From NCBI GenBank assembly GCA_015487535.1, contig WFPN01000030.1:1-6601 (forward strand): 6,601 nucleotides of DNA, in the 5' to 3' direction. A program made the translations under genes and the position numbers. Positions 1 to 5,283 of this stretch are shown here, piece after piece. Below the pieces are notes generated by a model that saw only the letters and a program-made list of their open reading frames with translations, searched no databases and was not told where the DNA came from. Each line of letters starts with the position of its first letter. Positions within the stretch are counted from its first letter, which is position 1. The stretch is from Aquificaceae bacterium (GTDB taxonomy: Bacteria; Aquificota; Aquificia; Aquificales; Aquificaceae).

Positions 1-309
<309 letters not shown>

Positions 310-318
310 GGCATTTAA

Positions 319-324
319 ATTATA
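319..324 (-). promoter_or_regulatory. Candidate -10 box (TATAAT) for alaS
   Basis: On the minus strand a perfect TATAAT ends 9 nt before the alaS ATG. A start of transcription about 7 nt after the box would fall within 2-3 nt of the start codon, giving an almost leaderless mRNA, which agrees with the absence of an SD. No convincing -35 element is visible at 16-18 nt spacing. The box is seen directly; its function is inferred. Confidence 0.5.
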
Positions 325-325
325 T

Positions 326-346
326 CTTCAGGGGAGCAGGCTGAAG
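326..346. repeat. Inverted repeat CTTCAG / CTGAAG between the divergent alaS and SprA-like genes
   Basis: A perfect 6-bp inverted repeat (326-331 and 341-346) with a 9-nt centre lies directly upstream of the alaS -10 box, at the place of its -35/spacer region. In plus-strand RNA the right arm overlaps the GAAGGG SD-like element (343-348) of the gene starting at 357, so a hairpin would hide it. It may be an operator or a weak RNA hairpin. Six bases is short enough to be chance. Confidence 0.3.
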
Positions 347-356
347 GGCGTATGTC

Positions 357-761
357 ATGAGAGTAGGTTTCTCTCCGGGAGGGCTTGAGGAGAGCCTGAG
401 GCTCGCTATGACCACTCAGCAGCTCAGGACTATAGAGCAGAAGGTAAAGGCCCACGAACTCGCTCACAAAATTGCAGGAGGGGAGCTGGCTGGTCCGGTC
501 AGATACAAGTACACAAAAGGACCAGATGGGAAGCTCTACATAACCGGTGGTGAAGTTCTCCTGCGTCTGAAGGAGGGGAGAACTCCCGAAGAGACCATAG
601 AGATAGCCCAGAAGGTAAAGAGGGCTGCTCTGGCTCCAATGAACCCCTCTCCTCAAGACAGGGCGGTTGCTGCAAAGGCGACAGCTATGGAGATGAAGGC
701 GCGGATAGAGATGTTCCTCAAAGGTGAAGAGGAGAAGGGAACGTTGGACCTCTACCTTTAG
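357..761 (+). CDS. SprA-related putative metalloprotease, compact form
   Basis: The 134-residue protein has a HELAH motif at residues 33-37 (an HExxH zinc-protease signature) followed by GGELAGPVRYKYTKGPDGK, then GGEV, and later RAALAPMNPSPQDRAVAAKA. These blocks are typical of the SprA-related family (Pfam SprA-related, also named the CJM1_0395 putative metalloprotease family), whose function is not established. Members are commonly longer because of a low-complexity N-terminal part; here almost only the conserved core remains. There is no signal peptide or membrane segment, so a cytoplasmic location is likely. Start ATG 357 has GAAGGG (343-348) at good spacing; Met18 is a less supported alternative. 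The protein ends in a charged helix (EMKARIEMFLKGEEEKG). The gene stops 15 nt before ffh and may be cotranscribed with it. Family call is good; protease activity is inferred from the motif only. Confidence 0.85.
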   Translation: MRVGFSPGGLEESLRLAMTTQQLRTIEQKVKAHELAHKIAGGELAGPVRYKYTKGPDGKLYITGGEVLLRLKEGRTPEETIEIAQKVKRAALAPMNPSPQDRAVAAKATAMEMKARIEMFLKGEEEKGTLDLYL

Positions 762-763
762 TT

Positions 764-769
764 TATACT
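764..769 (+). promoter_or_regulatory. Candidate -10 box (TATACT) for ffh
   Basis: TATACT ends 7 nt before the ffh ATG, and a second related TTATAC (771-776) directly abuts it. If used, TATACT would start transcription at or beside the A of the start codon. No good -35 is seen; TTGGAC at 744-749 leaves only 14 nt of spacer. The short distance from the preceding gene also allows plain readthrough. Confidence 0.35.
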
Positions 770-776
770 TTTATAC

Positions 777-2087
777 ATGCTCGAACTACTTACGGAAAAG
801 TTCAGCGGAACGCTCAGCAAGTTAAAGGGTGCTAGAAAGCTAACCGACAAGGTAATAAACGATGCCCTCCGGGACATAAGGCTCGCCCTCCTAGAGGCGG
901 ACGTAGATTACGAGGTGACCAAGAGGTTTCTCAAAAGAGTAAGGGAGAGGGCACTCTCGGCCGAGGTAAAGAGGAACCTCTCTCCCGCCGAGCAGGTGAT
1001 AACCATCGTTTACGAGGAACTTGTAAACATACTCGGTAAAGAGAAGGAGGATCTAAAGAAGGGAACGGTCCTATTCGTGGGCCTTCAGGGAACGGGGAAG
1101 ACAACTACCATAGGAAAGCTGGCCAATCTGCTGAAGAAGAAAGGGTTTAAGGTTGCCGTTTCATCGACGGATGTGAGACGTCCCGCAGCCATGCTCCAGC
1201 TCGAGAGACTCGCCGAGAGGGTGGGCGTTCCCTACTACTCCTTCGGAGATGGCCTTTCGGCCATCGATATAGCTCGGGAGGCTGTAAGGAAGGCTAAAGA
1301 TGAGGGTATGGACTACCTCCTCCTCGACACCGCAGGGAGGCTCCACGTGGACGAGGAGCTCATGGAGGAGCTTGAGAGGATAAAGGAGGAGGTAAAACCT
1401 TCGGAGATAATCTACGTGGCGGACGCTATGCAAGGCCAAACGGCCCTAGAGACGGCCAGGACCTTTCACAAGAGGCTCGGGCTGACGGGGGTTGTCCTTA
1501 CCAAGATGGACGGCGATGCGAGGGGAGGCTTGGCCCTTTCGGTCAGGGAAACGCTCGGAGTTCCCATAAAGTTCATAGGCGTTGGGGAAAAGATAGAGGA
1601 TATAGAACCCTTCTATCCCGACAGGGTGGCCCAGAGGATACTGGGCCTTGGAGACCTTCAATCCCTCGTGGAGCGCGCCCAGGAGGTTATACCTGAGGAC
1701 AAAGCCCAGCACCTTTCCACCAAGGTCATGGCTGGGGACTTCGACCTCGAGGACCTCAGGGAGATGCTCAGAATGATACAGAACATGGGGCCCCTCGACA
1801 AGCTCCTCGGTATGATACCGGGTATCGGTGCCCAGATGAAGAACATAAAGGTGGACGAAAAGCAGTTCAAGAGGATAGAGGCAATCATAAACTCGATGAC
1901 GCCGGAGGAGAGGAGAAACCCCCGCATAATAAACATGAGTAGGAAGAAGAGGATAGCGAGGGGGAGCGGAACGAGCGTCTCGGAGGTGAACAAGGTTTTA
2001 AAACGCTACGAGGAAATGAGGAAGATGATGAGGAAACTCAAGGGGATGGCAGGGATGCCCATGCCCAAGTTCCCCTTCAAATTCTGA
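777..2087 (+). CDS. ffh: Signal recognition particle protein Ffh (SRP54 homologue, GTPase)
   Basis: Ffh binds 4.5S RNA and signal sequences of nascent membrane proteins and, with its receptor FtsY, docks ribosomes at the translocon using GTP. The 436 residues show the N domain helical bundle (about 1-95), the G domain with P-loop GLQGTGKT (102-109), DVRRPAA (132-138), DTAGR (184-188), TKMD (242-245) and GVGEKIEDIEPF (268-279), then the M domain (about 296-436). The M domain carries GDFDLEDLREML (320-331), the RNA-binding SRKKRIARGSG (388-398) and a Met-rich tail (MRKMMRK, GMAGMPMP). Length is normal for the family. The start is fixed by the conserved N-terminus (MLELLTEKFSGTLSKLKG). No SD is present upstream, which is unusual against rpsP and khpA and fits a leaderless or coupled start. 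rpsP follows after 36 nt. Assignment is secure. Confidence 0.99.
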   Translation: MLELLTEKFSGTLSKLKGARKLTDKVINDALRDIRLALLEADVDYEVTKRFLKRVRERALSAEVKRNLSPAEQVITIVYEELVNILGKEKEDLKKGTVLFVGLQGTGKTTTIGKLANLLKKKGFKVAVSSTDVRRPAAMLQLERLAERVGVPYYSFGDGLSAIDIAREAVRKAKDEGMDYLLLDTAGRLHVDEELMEELERIKEEVKPSEIIYVADAMQGQTALETARTFHKRLGLTGVVLTKMDGDARGGLALSVRETLGVPIKFIGVGEKIEDIEPFYPDRVAQRILGLGDLQSLVERAQEVIPEDKAQHLSTKVMAGDFDLEDLREMLRMIQNMGPLDKLLGMIPGIGAQMKNIKVDEKQFKRIEAIINSMTPEERRNPRIINMSRKKRIARGSGTSVSEVNKVLKRYEEMRKMMRKLKGMAGMPMPKFPFKF

Positions 2088-2093
2088 TATAAT
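2085..2093 (+). promoter_or_regulatory. Candidate extended -10 promoter (TGATATAAT) for rpsP-khpA
   Basis: A perfect TATAAT (2088-2093) is preceded by TGA, which is both the ffh stop codon and the TGn of an extended -10 element. Transcription would start near 2100, leaving a leader of about 24 nt that contains the AGGAGG SD (2111-2116). No consensus -35 is seen, which is common for extended -10 promoters. This would let rpsP-khpA be expressed apart from ffh. Confidence 0.5.
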
Positions 2094-2123
2094 AAACAGC
2101 TCAGGTTTTCAGGAGGACGGAGA

Positions 2124-2450
2124 ATGGCTGTAAGGATAAGGCTCGCCAAGTTCGGACGCAGACACCACCCAATATACAGGATAGTGGTTATGGACTCTAA
2201 GTCTCCCAGAGAAGGCAACTACATAGACATACTTGGAACGTACGACCCCAAGAGGAAGGTTTTGCTCGATATAAAGCCTGATAAGGTTAAGGAGTGGATC
2301 TCTAAGGGTGTTGAGATAGCCGGCAGGGCGAAGGCTATATTGGAAGGTGCGGGGGTTCTTAAGGACGCTATCCCGGAAGAATGTGAGCTAAGGCGTGTAG
2401 GGGATTACTGGGTACTGAAGAAGAAAACCACCAAGGAGGTGCACTCATGA
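2124..2450 (+). CDS. rpsP: 30S ribosomal protein S16
   Basis: S16 is a small-subunit protein that binds 16S rRNA in the 5' body domain and is needed for 30S assembly. The family start MAVRIRLAKFGRRHHPIYRI (1-20) is plain, followed by VVMDSKSPREGNYIDILGTYDP (22-43) and a segment with DKVKEWISKGVE and the Ala-rich helix. At 108 residues it is longer than the usual 80-90. The extra part is a basic C-terminal tail (about residues 87-108, containing DYWVLKKKTTKE), which I read as a lineage-specific extension. A perfect AGGAGG lies 7 nt upstream of ATG 2124. The stop overlaps the khpA start (ATGA), so the two are translationally coupled. The position after ffh matches the common ffh-rpsP order. Confidence 0.99.
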   Translation: MAVRIRLAKFGRRHHPIYRIVVMDSKSPREGNYIDILGTYDPKRKVLLDIKPDKVKEWISKGVEIAGRAKAILEGAGVLKDAIPEECELRRVGDYWVLKKKTTKEVHS

Positions 2451-2686
2451 GCGCTATGAAGGAGATAGTGGAGACGACCGCAAAGGCTCTCGTTGACAAC
2501 GCCGACAAGGTCCAGGTGACTGAGATCGAAGGAGAGAAGACCATAGTTATCGAGCTGAGGGTGGATCCCTCGGAGCTCGGGAAGGTTATAGGGAAGCAGG
2601 GCAGAATTGCGAGGGCCCTCAGAACGCTTCTCTCGGCCATGGGCCGTAAAACAGGAAAGAGGGTCGTATTGGAGATCCTCGAATAA
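2447..2686 (+). CDS. khpA: KhpA-type KH-domain RNA-binding protein (YlqC family)
   Basis: A 79-residue single KH domain. The beta-strand IVIELRVDPSELGKVIGKQGR contains the GxxG loop as GKQG (49-52), followed by IARALRTLLSAMGRKTGKRVVLEIL. This is the pattern of KhpA/YlqC, a cytoplasmic RNA-binding protein that in several bacteria pairs with KhpB/Jag and affects cell division and sRNA or ribosome-related functions. Its role here is inferred from the family. ATG 2447 overlaps the rpsP stop by 4 nt and has a strong AAGGAGGTG SD (2433-2441) inside the rpsP end. The rpsP-khpA pair is widely conserved, usually followed by rimM-trmD-rplS. Here a terminator follows instead. Confidence 0.95.
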   Translation: MSAMKEIVETTAKALVDNADKVQVTEIEGEKTIVIELRVDPSELGKVIGKQGRIARALRTLLSAMGRKTGKRVVLEILE

Positions 2687-2696
2687 CATGTGAACC

Positions 2697-2723
2697 ACCC
2701 CGCCTGAGGGCGGGGTTTTTTTT
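2697..2723 (+). terminator. Intrinsic terminator after khpA
   Basis: CCCCGCC (2698-2704), a TGAG loop (2705-2708) and GGCGGGG (2709-2715) form a perfect 7-bp GC stem, extended by A2697-T2716. A run of eight T (2716-2723) follows. It ends the ffh/rpsP/khpA transcript 11 nt after khpA. On the opposite strand there is no T-run after the stem, so it should act mainly on plus-strand transcription, although yraN stops in the same T-run. Confidence 0.95.
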
Positions 2724-3051
2724 AATCAAAACCTACATTCTTGTAATGCTCAACGCTTCCCTCGAACACCACTACGAGGTCTATTCTGAAGGGTAGCTCT
2801 ATCTTCTTTCTTTCCATGAAAGTGTACGCGCACTCTATTATCCTAGAGAGCTTCCTTCTGTCAAATCTTTCTACTGGGTGTCCGAACTCAGAACTTCTAC
2901 CACCCTTGACCTCAACGAAGACGAGAATTTTTCCGTCCTGAGCCACTATGTCTATCTCTCCCGTTCTGCAACGGTAGTTCCTCTCGAGGATACGGTAGCC
3001 CAGGTTTTTCAAGTACTCCGAGGCTATCTCCTCGTACTTAGCACCCTTCAT
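2722..3051 (-). CDS. yraN: UPF0102 / YraN-family nuclease-like protein
   Basis: A 109-residue cytoplasmic protein of the UPF0102 family, whose fold resembles Holliday-junction resolvases and restriction endonucleases; its substrate is not firmly known. Family marks are KYEEIASEYLKNLGYRILERN (5-25), RTGEIDIVAQDG (29-40, with E32 and D34) and LVFVEVKGGRS (43-53, with E47 and K49), giving the E-D-ExK nuclease core. HPVERFDRRKLSRI (58-71) and the FRIDLVVV strand (88-95) are also typical. The common VEVKTR/VEVKxRS is VEVKGGRS here. The start overlaps the hldA end by 14 nt without a good SD, so it probably depends on coupling. The TAA stop lies in the T-run of the convergent khpA terminator. Confidence 0.95.
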   Translation of the reverse strand: MKGAKYEEIASEYLKNLGYRILERNYRCRTGEIDIVAQDGKILVFVEVKGGRSSEFGHPVERFDRRKLSRIIECAYTFMERKKIELPFRIDLVVVFEGSVEHYKNVGFD

Positions 3052-3988
3052 TATCTAGCTCTTCTATAAGCTCCTCCGGTGTCACGCTGGCAGTTCCGAA
3101 CTCCCCCACCACTATCCCTGCACAGAGGTTTGCAAGCTCACAGGCCTCCTCCCAGGTGGCTCCCGCGAGGTGAAAGGCGGTGAGCGCTGCCACCACGGTA
3201 TCTCCCGCTCCCGTAACGTCGTAAACCTCCTTGGCCCGCGCTGGGAAGTTCTCCACTTTCTCCGTAAACAAGGTCATTCCCTTCGACCCCCTCGTGACCA
3301 CGAGGGTGTCCACCTCCAGCTCCTTCTTGAGCCTCAGGCCGAGAGTTTCCACAGGGTCGCTGGAAAGTATGTCCGTCATCTCTCTCAGCTCCTTCTCGTT
3401 GGGTGTTATGAGGCTCGCCCCTTTGTATAGTTCCTTGTTCACCGGACGCGGATCAACCGCCCAGAAGACCTCCTTCTCTCTAACCATATCCGTTACCTTG
3501 TAGGTTATGGTTCCCTTAGCGTAATCCGAAACTATTATCCCGTCGCACTCGGTTTCAGTCAGGGCTTCCCGGATCCTTTTCAGGGCCTCACCTCCCACCT
3601 TCGACCTGTCCTCCCTGTCTATCCTGAGGAGCTGCTGGGATCTGGAGACCACCCTGGTCTTCTCCGTGGTAGGCCTTGAGTCCTTAGCAAGCAAAGAGAC
3701 AACACCGCTCTCCTTCAGAAGCTCTTCCACCTGCTCCCCTGCCCTGTCCTCTCCCACAACGCCGGTCAGATAGGTCTTAACACCGAGGGAGACGAGGTTC
3801 TTGGCCACGTTTCCGGCCCCGCCGAGTCTGACCTCCTCCCTCTCAACGTCCACCACCGGAACGGGGGCCTCGGGGGAGATCCTTTCCACCTTTCCGTGGA
3901 GGTATCTGTCCAAAATCACATCCCCCACCACGAGGACCTTTATCTCGTTGAGTTTTTTGAGAAGTTCTCTAAGCCTATCTACATTCAT
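3038..3988 (-). CDS. hldA: D-glycero-beta-D-manno-heptose-7-phosphate kinase (stand-alone RfaE domain I)
   Basis: This kinase phosphorylates heptose 7-phosphate at C1 with ATP in ADP-heptose synthesis, which supplies the LPS inner core. The 316-residue protein is a PfkB/ribokinase fold. VLVVGDVILDRYLHGKVERI (18-37) and SPEAPVPVV (38-46) are diagnostic of RfaE; GGAGNVAKN (56-64), QLLRIDRED (119-127), DYAKG (155-159), PNEKE (196-200), TRGSKGM (232-238) and DVTGAGDT (257-264, catalytic Asp263) complete the active site. The nucleotidyltransferase domain found in fused HldE (about 470 residues) is absent, so an adenylyltransferase (HldC/RfaE2) must be encoded elsewhere. The start overlaps the lysC stop as ATGA; AAGG abuts the ATG but is too close to be a standard SD. 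The gene implies an outer membrane with heptose-containing LPS. Confidence 0.95.
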   Translation of the reverse strand: MNVDRLRELLKKLNEIKVLVVGDVILDRYLHGKVERISPEAPVPVVDVEREEVRLGGAGNVAKNLVSLGVKTYLTGVVGEDRAGEQVEELLKESGVVSLLAKDSRPTTEKTRVVSRSQQLLRIDREDRSKVGGEALKRIREALTETECDGIIVSDYAKGTITYKVTDMVREKEVFWAVDPRPVNKELYKGASLITPNEKELREMTDILSSDPVETLGLRLKKELEVDTLVVTRGSKGMTLFTEKVENFPARAKEVYDVTGAGDTVVAALTAFHLAGATWEEACELANLCAGIVVGEFGTASVTPEELIEELDNEGC

Positions 3989-4488
3989 CCTTCGTTCTCT
4001 ACCTTTATCTCCTCTCCGTCCTCGATGAAGGCCTCGTGAAGGGCCCTGACCGCGAGCTCAGCGTATTTCTCGTCTATCAAACAGGAGATCTTTATCTCGG
4101 AGGTGGATATGGCCATTATGTTTATCCCGTTCTTTGAAAGGACCTCGAACATCTTGGCGGCGGTTCCGTAGGAGCTTCTCATACCAAGGCCCACTATGGA
4201 GACCTTGGCCACCCTGTCGTCCCTAACAACTTCTTTAGCTCCTATCTCTTTGGCCACCTTCCTTACTATCTCCTCCGCTTTGGGAGCGTCCGTTCTGCTC
4301 ACGGTGAAGGACATGTCCGTGTAGCCTTCGTGGGATACGTTCTGGACTATCATGTCCACCACTATGTGGGCTTCCCCGAGCGCCTTGAAGAGCTTCGCCG
4401 CTATCCCAGGCTGATCGGGAACGCGGACTACCGTGATCCTCGACTCCTTTGTGTCCACCGTAATTCCTCTTACAACAACCTTCTCCAT
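3985..4488 (-). CDS. Probable aspartokinase beta subunit from an internal lysC start
   Basis: Met247 of lysC (ATG 4488-4486) is preceded on the minus strand by GGAGG (4501-4497) with an 8-nt gap, a better ribosome site than the one at the main lysC start. The product would be 167 residues comprising only the two ACT domains. In Bacillus subtilis, Corynebacterium and Thermus, aspartokinases are alpha2beta2 enzymes whose beta subunit is made from just such an in-frame internal start at about residue 250. Position, length and domain content agree with that model. Translation here is inferred, and Glu/Gly-rich codons can make GGAGG by chance. Confidence 0.6.
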   Translation of the reverse strand: MEKVVVRGITVDTKESRITVVRVPDQPGIAAKLFKALGEAHIVVDMIVQNVSHEGYTDMSFTVSRTDAPKAEEIVRKVAKEIGAKEVVRDDRVAKVSIVGLGMRSSYGTAAKMFEVLSKNGINIMAISTSEIKISCLIDEKYAELAVRALHEAFIEDGEEIKVENEG

Positions 4489-5226
4489 GATCTCGTCCTC
4501 CGGAACTATCCAGGTCCCCTCCTCCTCCTCCTCAAAACTGCTCCTCACATGTATCCTAACCCTGTACTTTGCTGCGAACTCCACGCTCCTTATCTGCATA
4601 ACCTTGGCACCGAGGGAGGCGAGCTCGAGCATCTCCTCGTAGGATATCTTCTCTATCTTCCTCGCGTTGGGGACTATCCTCGGATCCGCGGTAAAGACTC
4701 CCGTAACGTCCGTGTATATCTCGCAGTCCGCTCCTATCGCCGCGGCCAAGGCCACAGCAGTGGTATCAGAACCTCCCCTCCCGAGTGTCGTTATCTCCCA
4801 GTCCTCCGTCACACCCTGGAAGCCCGCCACCACCGGTATGTAGCCCTCGCTGAGAAGGTTCTTTAGCCTCTGGGTCCCTATCTTCCTTATGCGGGCCTTG
4901 GTGTGGACCTCGTCGGTTATTATCGGAACCTGCCATCCGCAGAGACTCACCGCGGGGTATCCGAGCTTCCTAAGGGTCATCGCAAAGAGGGCTATGGCCT
5001 TCTGCTCTCCCGTTGCCAGGAGTATGTCCATCTCCCTCTCGTTTGGGAACTCGCTTATCTGTCTGGCGAGGTCTATCAAGCCGTCCGTCTCTCCCGCCAT
5101 TGCGGAGGAGACCACTATGACCTTGTCCCCTTTCTCCGCCAGGGAGATCACGCGCCTTGCCGCGTTCTCTATCCTCTCCAAGCTGCCTACCGAGGTGCCT
5201 CCGAACTTGCAGACTACCGTTCTCAT
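3985..5226 (-). CDS. lysC: Aspartokinase (aspartate kinase), alpha subunit
   Basis: It catalyses ATP + L-aspartate to 4-phospho-aspartate, the first step to Lys/diaminopimelate, Thr and Met. The 413 residues start with the amino-acid-kinase domain: CKFGGTSVG (6-14, catalytic K7), VVSSAM (38-43), ATGEQ (71-75), GRGGSDTTA (149-157) and YTDVTGVFTADPR (171-183). After a Glu-rich linker (FEEEEEGTW, 231-239) come two ACT domains: about 262-335, with VPDQPGIAAKLF (269-280), and about 340-405, with SIVGLGM (343-349) and STSEIKIS (374-381). This is the monofunctional type feedback-regulated by Lys and/or Thr; which effector acts here cannot be read. The conserved N-terminus fixes the start at 5226; it has no SD and lies 14 nt after an extended -10. 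It is first in the lysC-hldA-yraN operon and contains a probable internal start at Met247. Confidence 0.98.
   Translation of the reverse strand: MRTVVCKFGGTSVGSLERIENAARRVISLAEKGDKVIVVSSAMAGETDGLIDLARQISEFPNEREMDILLATGEQKAIALFAMTLRKLGYPAVSLCGWQVPIITDEVHTKARIRKIGTQRLKNLLSEGYIPVVAGFQGVTEDWEITTLGRGGSDTTAVALAAAIGADCEIYTDVTGVFTADPRIVPNARKIEKISYEEMLELASLGAKVMQIRSVEFAAKYRVRIHVRSSFEEEEEGTWIVPEDEIMEKVVVRGITVDTKESRITVVRVPDQPGIAAKLFKALGEAHIVVDMIVQNVSHEGYTDMSFTVSRTDAPKAEEIVRKVAKEIGAKEVVRDDRVAKVSIVGLGMRSSYGTAAKMFEVLSKNGINIMAISTSEIKISCLIDEKYAELAVRALHEAFIEDGEEIKVENEG
4497..4501 (-). promoter_or_regulatory. Internal SD (GGAGG) for the lysC beta start
   Basis: GGAGG on the minus strand, 8 nt before ATG 4488, inside the linker between the kinase and ACT domains of lysC. 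It supports separate translation of the regulatory subunit. Confidence 0.5.
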
Positions 5227-5240
5227 CTCAGGAACAAAGA

Positions 5241-5249
5241 ATTATAACA
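5241..5249 (-). promoter_or_regulatory. Extended -10 promoter (TGTTATAAT) for lysC-hldA-yraN
   Basis: On the minus strand, TGT plus a perfect TATAAT (5246-5241) ends 14 nt before the lysC ATG. Transcription would start about 7 nt before the ATG, leaving no room for an SD, and none is seen. No consensus -35 is present. This is the only clear promoter-like element for the three-gene operon. Confidence 0.55.
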
Positions 5250-5266
5250 CTCGGAGAAAGGGCCGA

Positions 5267-5272
5267 TATACT
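5267..5272 (+). promoter_or_regulatory. Candidate -10 box (TATACT) for the gene at 5284
   Basis: TATACT ends 11 nt before ATG 5284, giving a predicted leader of about 4-5 nt. No SD and no clear -35 are seen. It lies about 20 bp from the divergent lysC -10 box, so the two promoters may compete. Confidence 0.4.
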
Positions 5273-5283
5273 TACCTAGTAGT

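Noticed and set aside
315..656. 113-codon minus-strand frame opposite the SprA-like gene
   Set aside because: The plus strand encodes a recognisable family with HELAH; the minus frame is its shadow.
2085..2123. S16-type leader autoregulation or riboswitch upstream of rpsP
   Set aside because: Only 36 nt separate ffh and rpsP, with no stable hairpin visible; a simple promoter plus SD explains the gap.
2368..2698. Two overlapping minus-strand frames opposite rpsP/khpA
   Set aside because: Both are antisense to conserved genes; neither product resembles a known protein.
3901..4030. Possible frameshift or fusion between lysC and hldA
   Set aside because: The junction is a clean ATGA overlap, with complete family-typical ends on both proteins.
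4330..4866. 178-codon plus-strand open frame opposite lysC
   Set aside because: It lies wholly antisense to the conserved aspartokinase, its product has no recognisable domain, and GC-rich third positions in lysC explain the lack of stops.
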